Of a DNA stretch of 64,000 bases, positions 33,989-42,268 are shown one piece after another. Both the position numbers and the translations under genes were made by a program. Each line of letters begins with the position of its first letter. Position 1 is the stretch's first letter. The notes below the pieces were generated by a model. That model saw only the letters and a list, made by a program, of their open reading frames with translations. It had not been told where the DNA came from and did no database searches. The stretch is from positions 1 through 64,000 of the forward strand of contig CAJMLW010000009.1 of the NCBI GenBank assembly GCA_905214495.1, read 5' to 3'. This stretch comes from an uncultured bacterium (GTDB taxonomy: Bacteria > Bacillota > Negativicutes > Veillonellales > Veillonellaceae).

Positions 33989-34885
33989 TTGGCAAAAGAA
34001 CGTATTAAGAAGTTCGTTGGTGGACAAGCTGTAATTGAAGGCGTCATGATGCGTGGACCGGGGTATACGGCAACAGCTGTACGTGAGCCTTCCGGTTCTA
34101 TCGTGGTGCAAAAGGAAGCCACTACGTCCATTCAAGAGCGATATCCTATATTAAAGAAACCATTTTTACGAGGCTGTATAGCCTTATATGAATCTCTTGT
34201 TATCGGTATGAAGGCATTATCCTTCTCCGCAAAAGCGGCTGGTGATGAAGAGGAAGAAATGTCGAATAGTGAAATTGTCATTACCATGATTTTTTCAACA
34301 CTATTTGCCATCGCCTTATTTGTAGCCCTTCCTACATTTGTAGTTAAATTTATTCCTGGCATTCAAGATAATCACTTTATTTTGAACCTTGTTGAAGGTG
34401 CTATTCGCTTGGCTTTGTTTTTGCTCTATATATGGGGGATTGGTCAAACCAAGGATATACAACGTGTATTCCAATACCATGGAGCCGAGCATAAGACCAT
34501 TCATGCTTATGAAAATGATCTACCTTTGACTGTAGAAAATGTGCGTGCTCAATCTCGTTTACATCCGAGATGCGGAACCAATTTTTTACTCATTGTAATG
34601 GTAGTTAGTATATTTGTATTTGCCTTTTTAGGCTGGCCTAACTTGCTAGAGCGCATTGTGTCACGTGTTTTACTGATGCCTGTCGTAGCAGGTATTGCCT
34701 ATGAATTTATTCGTTTTGCAGGACGTAGTGAAAGCTCCTTTGTAAAATCTCTCGTTAAACCGGGATTGGCGTTGCAATACATGACGACCCGTGAACCAGA
34801 AGCAGACCAAATCGAAGTGGCTATTCGTGCTCTAGAAGAGGTGCGTCCTCCAGAAGAAGATGCTTATGAAGATGAAACATATTAA
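33989..34885 (+). CDS. yqhQ: DUF1385 membrane protein YqhQ
   Basis: About 298 residues. The N-terminal GGQAVIEGVMMRGP is the signature of the YqhQ/DUF1385 family, and QYHGAEHKTIHAYE and HPRCGTNFLL are the other conserved, His/Cys-rich motifs, suggesting metal binding. Three or four membrane helices lie in the middle and C-terminal parts. Function unknown. The TTG at 33989 has AAAGGAAA just upstream; an in-frame ATG at 33974 is the alternative. It sits between rpmE and prfA, a common arrangement in Firmicutes. Confidence 0.87.
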   Translation: MAKERIKKFVGGQAVIEGVMMRGPGYTATAVREPSGSIVVQKEATTSIQERYPILKKPFLRGCIALYESLVIGMKALSFSAKAAGDEEEEMSNSEIVITMIFSTLFAIALFVALPTFVVKFIPGIQDNHFILNLVEGAIRLALFLLYIWGIGQTKDIQRVFQYHGAEHKTIHAYENDLPLTVENVRAQSRLHPRCGTNFLLIVMVVSIFVFAFLGWPNLLERIVSRVLLMPVVAGIAYEFIRFAGRSESSFVKSLVKPGLALQYMTTREPEADQIEVAIRALEEVRPPEEDAYEDETY

Positions 34886-34899
34886 GATTGAGGTTATAT

Positions 34900-35982
34900 A
34901 TGTTAGTAGATAAATTACAAGTTATTGAAGATAAATTTATGGATCTAGAGCAACGCATCAGTGACCCTGAAATCATTGCTCGTCAAGATGAATGGCGTAA
35001 ATTAACACGTCAACATGCACAATTATCTGAAACTGTAGAAGCCTTTCGAGAATATAAAAAGGTTTTGGCCGGCATTGATGAAGCTATGGAAGTCATTGAA
35101 GATAAATCGATGGATGAAGAATTCCGTGAAATGGCTCAAGAAGAGTTGAAAGAATTGAAACCTCAAAAAGAGGAATTAGAAGAGAAATTACAGATTCTCT
35201 TATTACCAAAGGACCCTAACGATGATAAAAATATTATCATCGAAATTCGTGGCGGTGCTGGTGGCGATGAAGCGGCATTATTTGCAGGCGACTTATTCCG
35301 CATGTATACAAAATATGCTGAACATCAAGGTTGGCGCTGTGAAATCATCGATGCTAATGAACCTGAACTAGGCGGTTTTAAAGAGGTTGTATTCTCTGTA
35401 GATGGTGAGAATGTATATTCTAAGATGAAATTTGAATCTGGCGTACATCGTGTACAACGGGTTCCAACTACAGAAACACAAGGTCGTGTACATACATCTA
35501 CGGTTACTGTGGCAGTACTTCCTGAAATGGAAGATGTTGATATTGAAATCAATGACAAAGATTTGAAAATCGATACATATCGCGCCAGTGGTGCCGGCGG
35601 TCAGCATATCAATAAAACAGAATCTGCCGTCCGTATTACTCACTTACCAACAGGTATTGTCGTAGCTTGTCAGGATCAACGTTCTCAATTACAGAACAGA
35701 GAAAAGGCGATGCGTGTATTGCGTGCAAAATTGCAAGATAAGGCTGAACAAGAAGCCACAGCTAGCATGGCTGCAGACCGCAAGAGCCAAGTTGGTACAG
35801 GTGATCGTAGTGAACGTATTCGTACGTATAACTACCCACAAGGCCGCGTAACAGATCATCGTATTAATTTAACATTGTATAAATTAGATGCTATTTTAAA
35901 TGGCGATCTCGATGAAATCATTCAAGCCTTAAATGCTGCTGATCAAGCGGCTAAAATGCAGGAGGCTAATACAAATGTATAA
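34900..35982 (+). CDS. prfA: Peptide chain release factor 1
   Basis: Releases finished peptides at UAA and UAG. The 360-residue protein has the codon-recognition domain and the GGQ motif at 233-235 (ASGAGGQHINKTESAVR). Gln235 is the residue methylated by PrmC, which is encoded next. GATTGAGG precedes the ATG at 34900; an in-frame TTG at 34888 is less likely. Its stop overlaps the start of prmC by 8 bp. Confidence 0.96.
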   Translation: MLVDKLQVIEDKFMDLEQRISDPEIIARQDEWRKLTRQHAQLSETVEAFREYKKVLAGIDEAMEVIEDKSMDEEFREMAQEELKELKPQKEELEEKLQILLLPKDPNDDKNIIIEIRGGAGGDEAALFAGDLFRMYTKYAEHQGWRCEIIDANEPELGGFKEVVFSVDGENVYSKMKFESGVHRVQRVPTTETQGRVHTSTVTVAVLPEMEDVDIEINDKDLKIDTYRASGAGGQHINKTESAVRITHLPTGIVVACQDQRSQLQNREKAMRVLRAKLQDKAEQEATASMAADRKSQVGTGDRSERIRTYNYPQGRVTDHRINLTLYKLDAILNGDLDEIIQALNAADQAAKMQEANTNV

Positions 35983-36844
35983 GGAGATTTGGACGATTGG
36001 TCGTATTCTCCAGTGGACAGAGCAGTACTTTCAAAGCAAGGGGATGGATACACCTCGACTTGATGGGGAAGTACTGCTTTCTCACGTTTTAGGGATAAAT
36101 CGCATATATCTATATACTCATTATGACCAACCGTTAGAGCAAGAAGAACTTGATCGATTTAGACCTCTCGTTATTGAACGTGCAAAAGGGCATTCTGTGG
36201 CATCTTTAACGGGAACTAAAGATTTTATGGGATTAACATTTTCTGTCAATGATAAGGTCCTCATTCCTCGTCCCGATACAGAAACATTAGTAGAATATGT
36301 ATTAAGTACGTATTATCAACAAGACTCTATTCGCATTCTTGATATGTGTACGGGCCCTGGTACTATTCTACTAAGTCTCTTGCATTATTTGCCTACAGCA
36401 ACGGGGATGGGCCTTGATATTTCTGGTGATGCCCTTGCAGTGGCTATGCAGAATCAGGAAGCATTTAATGTGGAAAATCGTAGCGAATTTCACGAATCAG
36501 ATATGTTTGCCTATTTAGAAAATAAAAGTGAACTATTTGATGTGATTGTATCCAACCCGCCTTATATTCGATTAGAAGATAAGAAAATCTTGTCTCCTGA
36601 CGTACTTAATGAACCCCATATTGCATTATTTGGTGGTGAAGATGGCCTTGATTTCTATCGACAGTTAGCTATGGAGTGCCTTAAATATCTTAAACCTCAT
36701 GGCCTTGTAGCTTTTGAGGTAGGATATGATCAAGCTGAAGCTGTAAAATCTTTGCTGGAGGCTGTTGGTTCCTATATAGATATATCCTTTGCAGCTGATT
36801 TAGCGGGCATTAATCGGGTTGTGACGGCTCGCGTGAAGGGGTGA
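35975..36844 (+). CDS. prmC: Release factor glutamine methyltransferase
   Basis: Methylates the GGQ glutamine of release factors using SAM. The 289-residue protein has an N-terminal helical substrate domain, the RPDTETLVEYVL motif, the SAM-binding LDMCTGPGTILLSL and the catalytic NPPY at 194-197. The ATG at 35975 follows GGAGG inside the end of prfA; an in-frame start at 35933 lies deeper in prfA without a site. Coupling with its substrate gene is expected. Confidence 0.95.
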   Translation: MYKEIWTIGRILQWTEQYFQSKGMDTPRLDGEVLLSHVLGINRIYLYTHYDQPLEQEELDRFRPLVIERAKGHSVASLTGTKDFMGLTFSVNDKVLIPRPDTETLVEYVLSTYYQQDSIRILDMCTGPGTILLSLLHYLPTATGMGLDISGDALAVAMQNQEAFNVENRSEFHESDMFAYLENKSELFDVIVSNPPYIRLEDKKILSPDVLNEPHIALFGGEDGLDFYRQLAMECLKYLKPHGLVAFEVGYDQAEAVKSLLEAVGSYIDISFAADLAGINRVVTARVKG

Positions 36845-36848
36845 GAAT

Positions 36849-37883
36849 GTGGAGACTAAAATCATTACCGAACTAATAAGAGATAATCTTCAATTAGTTG
36901 CACATGCATTGCGTCATGGTGACGTTGTAGCAATTCCTACGGAAACCGTATATGGTCTTGGTGCTAATGGCCTCGATACTGACGCAATGGATAAAATTTA
37001 TGCTGCTAAAGGTCGTCCATCAGATAATCCGTTAATATTACATGTACCAAATGCGGAAAGTATTAAACCGCTTGTGAAAGAAATACCTGAAACAGCAAAG
37101 ACGTTGATTAAGGCTTTCTGGCCAGGCCCTTTAACAATCACATTACCTAAATCTGATCTCGTTCCTGACCGTGCAACTGGTGGTTTAGCTCGGGTGGCAT
37201 TACGTTGCCCAGATCACGATGTATGCCGTAATATATTAGAATTGGCCGGTGTGCCTATCGCAGCGCCTAGTGCCAATATTTCAGGTCGTCCAAGCCCGAC
37301 TACAGCACAATCCGTTTATGATGATATGAATGGACGTATTCCTTATATTGTGGATGCTGGAATCTGTACGATTGGTGTGGAATCTACTGTTGTAGAGGTT
37401 AGAGATGATGGTGTGACAATCTTACGGCCAGGTGGAATTACAAAAGAAATGTTAGAACAAGTTGTAGATAATGTGTCCTATGATCCATTTTTGTCGTCTC
37501 AAAATGAAGCGCCAAAGGCTCCTGGTATGAAGTATAAGCATTATGCTCCCAATGCACCTATGCGTGCTTTTATAGGAAATTCAAAGGATGTGGCGGAAGC
37601 TTTCAACAATGTGATTCGTGAACAGGAAAGTAAGCGTGGTGCATTTTTGGTTAGTCAAGAAACATATGATTTGTTAAAAGATAGTGTACACGGTGAATTT
37701 TATGTATATGGACATAGTGGTGATGCGGTAGCCTTGGCTCATGACTTTTATAAAACATTACATCATTTTAATGAATGTGATGTAGACTATATTTTAGCAG
37801 AAGGTGTTGAGAATACAGGCCTCGGTGTAGCGGTCATGAATCGCATGGAAAAGGCGTGTGCTGGTCATATTATCTATTTATAA
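36849..37883 (+). CDS. tsaC: L-threonylcarbamoyladenylate synthase (Sua5 type)
   Basis: Makes threonylcarbamoyl-AMP for t6A37 tRNA modification. The 344-residue protein has the YrdC domain (about 12-195; VVAIPTETVYGLGAN, KGRPSDNPL, RCPDHDVC, APSANISGRPSPT) and a C-terminal Sua5 domain joined by the linker KAPGMKYKHYAPNAP. The two-domain length marks it as Sua5 (TsaC2) rather than short TsaC. The start is GTG at 36849 with AAGGGGTGAG upstream, 4 bases after prmC. Confidence 0.93.
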   Translation: METKIITELIRDNLQLVAHALRHGDVVAIPTETVYGLGANGLDTDAMDKIYAAKGRPSDNPLILHVPNAESIKPLVKEIPETAKTLIKAFWPGPLTITLPKSDLVPDRATGGLARVALRCPDHDVCRNILELAGVPIAAPSANISGRPSPTTAQSVYDDMNGRIPYIVDAGICTIGVESTVVEVRDDGVTILRPGGITKEMLEQVVDNVSYDPFLSSQNEAPKAPGMKYKHYAPNAPMRAFIGNSKDVAEAFNNVIREQESKRGAFLVSQETYDLLKDSVHGEFYVYGHSGDAVALAHDFYKTLHHFNECDVDYILAEGVENTGLGVAVMNRMEKACAGHIIYL

Positions 37884-37929
37884 GCAATTAGGTAATATTT
37901 ATTATGTCCATTCATAATAGAAAAATGTC

Positions 37930-37957
37930 TTTACATATTGGATGTATTTGCTATAAT
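37930..37957 (+). promoter_or_regulatory. Promoter of the ywlE-rpiB-glyA unit
   Basis: TTTACA (37930-37935) and TATAAT (37952-37957) are 16 bp apart. A small hairpin, GCCAC/GTGGC (37967-37983), follows in the leader. Confidence 0.55.
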
Positions 37958-37998
37958 GTATAAATAGCCACAGAAATTGTGGCGGTAAGGATGTCATT

Positions 37999-38439
37999 AT
38001 GAATATTTTGTATGTATGTACTGGTAATACCTGTCGTAGCCCAATGGCAGAAGGTATTACGCGGGCCTTGGCAACAGAGCTTGGTCTAGATGTGAATGTA
38101 GTTTCTGCTGGATTATTTGCTGCTTATGGTGCCAAGCCTACCGAAGAAGCTGTGATTGCGATTCAATCTATTGCTGACATTTCTGACCATGAATCAAGAC
38201 CTCTTACAATGAATCTTGTCAATTCATCGGATTTGATTATTGGTATGACACAAGACCATAAATCTGTGTTACTTCGTCAATTTCCTTTTGAAGTAGCTAA
38301 AATTAAAACCCTTGCTGAATGGGGGCATGGTACAGGAGATGTGGTAGATCCTTTCGGTTCAAATCAAGACGTATATAATCAATGTGCTGAGCAAATTTAT
38401 AATTTGGTGAAAGCTGGATTAGTATCATCAAAAGAATAG
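37999..38439 (+). CDS. Low-molecular-weight protein phosphatase (YwlE/Wzb family)
   Basis: A 146-residue phosphatase. The P-loop Cys7-x5-Arg13-Ser (CTGNTCRS) and the later DPFG acid loop are the catalytic elements of this family. In Bacillus the homologue at this position, YwlE, is a protein-arginine phosphatase; the residue after the first motif positions includes Thr11, as in YwlE, but no McsB kinase is in view. Specificity therefore remains open. The ATG has GGTAAGGATG upstream. It is the first gene of a unit with rpiB and glyA. Confidence 0.88.
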   Translation: MNILYVCTGNTCRSPMAEGITRALATELGLDVNVVSAGLFAAYGAKPTEEAVIAIQSIADISDHESRPLTMNLVNSSDLIIGMTQDHKSVLLRQFPFEVAKIKTLAEWGHGTGDVVDPFGSNQDVYNQCAEQIYNLVKAGLVSSKE

Positions 38440-38450
38440 GAGAACAAGCT

Positions 38451-38888
38451 ATGAAAATTGCTATTGGTTGTGATCATGGTGGATTACATTTAAAACAAGA
38501 AATTAAGGAATTATTGTCTACATTAGGCCATGAAGTGGAAGATTTTGGTACACATAGTACAGAATCTTGTGATTATCCGGATATTGCTGAACCAGTAGCA
38601 CATGCCGTTGTAGATGGTGCAGCAGATCGAGGTATCTTAATCTGTGGTACAGGCATTGGGATTGGTATTGCAGCTAATAAAATTGCAGGTGTACGTGCAG
38701 CGCTTTGCCACGATACATTTTCCGCACATGCAAGTCGCGAACATAATAATGCTAATATTCTTACGATGGGGGAACGCGTTATTGGACCGGGCCTTGCAAA
38801 GGATATTGTTACGATTTGGCTTAATACAGAATTTGAAGGCGGACGTCATGCACGTCGCGTAGAAAAAATTTCTGCTCTTGAAAAATAA
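38451..38888 (+). CDS. rpiB: Ribose-5-phosphate isomerase B
   Basis: Interconverts ribulose 5-phosphate and ribose 5-phosphate. The 145-residue protein has Asp8-His9 in GCDHGG, the catalytic Cys65 in LICGTGIGIGIAANK and RAALCHDTFSA, plus a C-terminal RHARRV phosphate-binding region. TAGGAG precedes the ATG. It lies 11 bases after the phosphatase gene, matching the Bacillus ywlE-ywlF order. Confidence 0.95.
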   Translation: MKIAIGCDHGGLHLKQEIKELLSTLGHEVEDFGTHSTESCDYPDIAEPVAHAVVDGAADRGILICGTGIGIGIAANKIAGVRAALCHDTFSAHASREHNNANILTMGERVIGPGLAKDIVTIWLNTEFEGGRHARRVEKISALEK

Positions 38889-38947
38889 TACATCTTTATT
38901 CAATTAGTTATCACATTATATTTACATATATTTCAAGGAGGATTTCC

Positions 38948-40189
38948 ATGAGTTTCTTAGCAAAACAAGACCCTAATATTAAAGCAGTTATCGATCAAGA
39001 ATTAATGCGTCAACGTGATAAATTAGAAATGATCGCTTCTGAAAATATCGTATCCCAAGCCGTTATGGAAGCTCAAGGTAGTGTATTGACTAACAAATAC
39101 GCTGAAGGCTACCCTGGCAAACGTTATTATGGTGGTTGCGAACATGTGGACGTAGTAGAAACATTGGCTATTGAACGCGCTAAACGTTTATTTGGTGCAG
39201 AACATGCAAATGTACAACCACATTCTGGGTCTCAAGCTAACTTTGCTGTATATTTTGCTATGTTAAAACCTGGTGATACTATTGTCGGTATGAACTTGTC
39301 CCATGGTGGTCACTTAACACATGGTTCTCCTGTAAACGTATCTGGTACATATTTCAATGTTGTTCCTTACGGTGTTAATGCAGATACTCAACAAATCGAC
39401 TATGATGAATTCCGTAACATCGTATTAGAAGCAAAACCTAAGTTAATCATTGCTGGTGGCAGTGCTTACAGCCGTCAAATCGACTTCAAGAAAATGGCTG
39501 ATGTAGCTCATGAAGTAGGCGCGATTTTCATGGTAGATATGGCTCACTTTGCTGGCCTTGTAGCTGCTGGATTACATCCAAATCCAGTAGAATATGCTGA
39601 TATCGTTACAACTACAACACATAAAACATTGCGTGGTCCTCGTGGGGGTATGATTTTGTGCAAAGAAGAATATGCAAAAGCTATTGATAAAGCTGTATTC
39701 CCTGGTGTTCAAGGGGGCCCTTTGATGCATGTTATCGCTGCAAAAGCTGTTGCATTAGGTGAAGCATTACAACCAGAATTTAAAGTATACGCTGAACAAG
39801 TTATTAAAAATGCAAAAGTATTGGCTGCTGAATTGATGGCTAAAGGTTTGACTATCGTTTCTGGCGGTACAGATACACATGTTATGCTTGTAGATGTGCG
39901 CAATACAGGTTTAACTGGTAAAGAAGCAGAACATCTTCTTGATGAAATCGGCATTACAGCTAATAAAAATACAATTCCATTCGATCCAGCTAGTCCATTT
40001 GTAACTAGTGGCGTTCGTTTAGGTACACCTGCATTGACTACACGTGGTCTTAAAGAAGACGATATGAAAGAAATTGCGGATATTATTGCTACAGTACTCC
40101 AAAATCCAGAAGATACAGCTAAGCATCAAGATGCTGCAAAACGAGTAGCTGCATTATGTGAAAAATATCCTTTATATCCTAACTTATAA
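38948..40189 (+). CDS. glyA: Serine hydroxymethyltransferase
   Basis: Converts serine and tetrahydrofolate to glycine and methylene-tetrahydrofolate. The 413-residue PLP enzyme has the NKYAEGYPGKRYYGG motif and the Schiff-base Lys226 in TTTTHKTLRGPRGG. SGVRLGTPALTTRG is conserved near the C-terminus. AAGGAGG lies 7 bases before the ATG. The 59-base gap to rpiB is too short for a glycine riboswitch. Confidence 0.97.
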   Translation: MSFLAKQDPNIKAVIDQELMRQRDKLEMIASENIVSQAVMEAQGSVLTNKYAEGYPGKRYYGGCEHVDVVETLAIERAKRLFGAEHANVQPHSGSQANFAVYFAMLKPGDTIVGMNLSHGGHLTHGSPVNVSGTYFNVVPYGVNADTQQIDYDEFRNIVLEAKPKLIIAGGSAYSRQIDFKKMADVAHEVGAIFMVDMAHFAGLVAAGLHPNPVEYADIVTTTTHKTLRGPRGGMILCKEEYAKAIDKAVFPGVQGGPLMHVIAAKAVALGEALQPEFKVYAEQVIKNAKVLAAELMAKGLTIVSGGTDTHVMLVDVRNTGLTGKEAEHLLDEIGITANKNTIPFDPASPFVTSGVRLGTPALTTRGLKEDDMKEIADIIATVLQNPEDTAKHQDAAKRVAALCEKYPLYPNL

Positions 40190-40210
40190 TTTATAGGTAT
40201 AGTAAGAACC

Positions 40211-40251
40211 TAAAAGGGTGAGCAAGAGTTTTTCTTGCTCATCCTTTTTAT
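40211..40251 (+). terminator. Rho-independent terminator after glyA
   Basis: AAAAGGGTGAGCAAGA pairs with TTCTTGCTCATCCTTTT, with one or two wobbles, then T residues. Confidence 0.87.
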
Positions 40252-40281
40252 GTTTTAGGGGTCATATTTATATGGCAGGAT

Positions 40282-40310
40282 TTGTAAATATGTGATAGAG
40301 TATGTATAAA
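40282..40310 (+). promoter_or_regulatory. Promoter of upp
   Basis: TTGTAA (40282-40287) and TATAAA (40305-40310) are 17 bp apart. Confidence 0.5.
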
Positions 40311-40320
40311 GAGTAAAAGG

Positions 40321-40338
40321 CCGAAATAATGATTTCGG
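40321..40338 (+). promoter_or_regulatory. Leader hairpin of upp
   Basis: CCGAAAT (40321-40327) pairs perfectly with ATTTCGG (40332-40338) around AATG. It would lie almost at the 5' end of the upp mRNA, so it may protect the transcript. A regulatory role is unproven. Confidence 0.45.
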
Positions 40339-40368
40339 ATTCGGATTGTTTTTATAGGGGGCATAATC

Positions 40369-40995
40369 ATGAACGTTAATGTTATGACACATCCATTGAT
40401 TCATCATAAGGTTACATTGATGCGTGATGTACAAACAGGTTCAAAAGATTTCCGCGAATTATTAGATGAAATTACATTGTTGATGGGCTATGAAATTACA
40501 CGTAATTTACCATTAGAAGATGTTGAAGTGCAAACACCATTGACTAAGATGACAGGTAAACGCATTGCAGGTAAGAAATTAGGTATTATTCCAATTTTGC
40601 GTGCTGGTCTTGGCATGGTAAATGGCATGCTTAGCTTGATTCCAACAGCTAAGGTTGGTCATGTCGGTTTATATCGTGATCCAGAAACATTAAAACCAGT
40701 AGAATATTATTGCAAATTACCTAGTGATGTGGGCGAACGCGATTTCATCGTTACCGATCCAATGCTTGCTACTGGTGGTAGTGCATCTGCAGCGATTACG
40801 TTGTTGAAAGAAAAAGGGGCTAAGAGTATTAAATTGATGTGCCTCGTAGCAGCTCCTGAAGGTGTAGAGGTTGTAAATAAGGAACATCCTGATGTACCTA
40901 TTTATGTAGCAGCTCTCGATGAAACATTGAACGAACATGGCTATATCTTGCCTGGTTTAGGTGATGCTGGTGACCGTATTTTCGGTACAAAATAA
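40369..40995 (+). CDS. upp: Uracil phosphoribosyltransferase
   Basis: Salvages uracil to UMP with PRPP. The 208-residue protein has the start region THPLIHHKVTLMRD, GIIPILRAGLGM, the PRPP loop DPMLATGGSASAAI and the uracil-binding C-terminus YILPGLGDAGDRIFGT. A GGGGG ribosome site precedes the ATG. It has its own promoter and terminator. Confidence 0.96.
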   Translation: MNVNVMTHPLIHHKVTLMRDVQTGSKDFRELLDEITLLMGYEITRNLPLEDVEVQTPLTKMTGKRIAGKKLGIIPILRAGLGMVNGMLSLIPTAKVGHVGLYRDPETLKPVEYYCKLPSDVGERDFIVTDPMLATGGSASAAITLLKEKGAKSIKLMCLVAAPEGVEVVNKEHPDVPIYVAALDETLNEHGYILPGLGDAGDRIFGTK

Positions 40996-41036
40996 TCACG
41001 ACATATGATAGAGATAAATCTATAAATACGATGTAA

Positions 41037-41062
41037 AAGACGCCCGAAAGGGCGTTTTTTTT
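41037..41062 (+). terminator. Rho-independent terminator after upp
   Basis: AAGACGCCC-GAAA-GGGCGTTTTTTTT, a compact stem with a GAAA tetraloop and a long T run. Confidence 0.9.
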
Positions 41063-41064
41063 AC

Positions 41065-41093
41065 TTGAATAAAGTTGTAATAAGGTATAAAAT
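41065..41093 (+). promoter_or_regulatory. Promoter of the cggR glycolytic operon
   Basis: TTGAAT (41065-41070) and TAAAAT (41088-41093) are 17 bp apart. The start would be near 41100, about 25 bases before the operator. Confidence 0.55.
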
Positions 41094-41123
41094 AATCTTG
41101 TAGAAGTATTTTTTTATTTTAGG

Positions 41124-41159
41124 TGGGACCGATTTTGCTTATCTGGGACGAATATCGTT
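41124..41159 (+). promoter_or_regulatory. CggR operator
   Basis: TGGGAC occurs twice 20 bp apart (41124-41129 and 41144-41149), each followed after six bases by a four-base element (TGCT, CGTT). The Bacillus subtilis CggR operator has the same layout: CGGGAC-N6-TGTC-N4-CGGGAC-N6-TGTC. As in Bacillus, it sits downstream of the promoter, where bound repressor would block elongation. Confidence 0.65.
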
Positions 41160-41189
41160 ATCCTTGTCAAAGGGTAAAGGAGGAACCCT

Positions 41190-42215
41190 ATGAATGAGTT
41201 GTTAATGGTATGCGAGCGTATAGCACCAGAATTAATGACAGTCTTAAAGGATCGCTACAAATTATTGAGCCATCTAGCCTATGAAGAACCTCTGGGTCGC
41301 AGAAGTTTAGCCTTAGCTACAAATATTTCTGAACGAGCTGTGCGATCTCATGTTGATGCATTACGTGGCAATGGCTTAGTAGAGATTGCTAAACCTGGCA
41401 TTTATTTGAGTGCTGAAGGGCGTGAGCTAGTTCCTAAATTGAGGGGGATTCTTTATGAATACGAGCGTGTTGGCGAATTAGAGCTACAGTTAAAACAAGC
41501 ACTTCACATTGATGATGTCATCATCACCCCCAGTGAAGGTTCGTTGATGCTTAAACGATTAGGCTTTACTGCTGCAAAAGTAGTACATCGTATGGTTACT
41601 GATAAATCTGTCGTAGCCGTTAGTGGTGGCAGTACCATGGCAGCTATGGCTGATGAGATGCCAAGTAGTGTGTTGCATCCTGTAGTGGTACCGGCTCGTG
41701 GTGGTGTTGGTGAAGTCGTTGAATATCAAGCTAATGTAATTGCTTCTGTGTTAGCAGAACGTTGGCATGGCTCGTATAAGATGCTTCATTTACCCGATGG
41801 GTTATCTAAGGACTCTCTGGATATGCTTGTAACATTGGAGCCGCAAATTAAGGAAATTAGCGAATTAATCCATAGGACCGATATATTGGTTTTTGGTATT
41901 GGTCAGGCGCTTCATATGGCTGACGTGCGACATATACCTGAAGCTGTACGCTGTCAATTAGTTGATGGCAATGCTGTAGGTGAGGCATTAGGTCAATATT
42001 GCTCTATGGATGGTTCTATCGTTTATGCGACGAACAACATAGGGCTTTCATTAAGGGATATAGTAAATATACCGCATGTAGTGGCTGTAGCTGGCGGATT
42101 CGATAAGGCTGGTGCAATTATCAGCGTTATGAGGTCCTGTAAGAAGGGGATTCTCATTATAGATGATCAAGCGGCAGAAGGTATGCGCCAATTACTAAAT
42201 ATTCCTGCATTATAA
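41190..42215 (+). CDS. cggR: Central glycolytic genes regulator CggR (SorC family)
   Basis: A 341-residue repressor of the lower-glycolysis operon. The N-terminal helix-turn-helix (about 30-62; GRRSLALATNISERAVRSHVDALRG, split here) is followed by the SorC-type sugar-phosphate domain with VVAVSGGSTMAAMA, VPARGGVGE and DILVFGIGQA. Fructose 1,6-bisphosphate is the known inducer in Bacillus. AAGGAGG precedes the ATG. Its position directly before gap and the operator upstream support the name. Confidence 0.92.
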   Translation: MNELLMVCERIAPELMTVLKDRYKLLSHLAYEEPLGRRSLALATNISERAVRSHVDALRGNGLVEIAKPGIYLSAEGRELVPKLRGILYEYERVGELELQLKQALHIDDVIITPSEGSLMLKRLGFTAAKVVHRMVTDKSVVAVSGGSTMAAMADEMPSSVLHPVVVPARGGVGEVVEYQANVIASVLAERWHGSYKMLHLPDGLSKDSLDMLVTLEPQIKEISELIHRTDILVFGIGQALHMADVRHIPEAVRCQLVDGNAVGEALGQYCSMDGSIVYATNNIGLSLRDIVNIPHVVAVAGGFDKAGAIISVMRSCKKGILIIDDQAAEGMRQLLNIPAL

Positions 42216-42268
42216 TTTAGTTTATCGTTTTCAAGTATTTATATAGTTCTTTTGAGGAGGACAAAACA

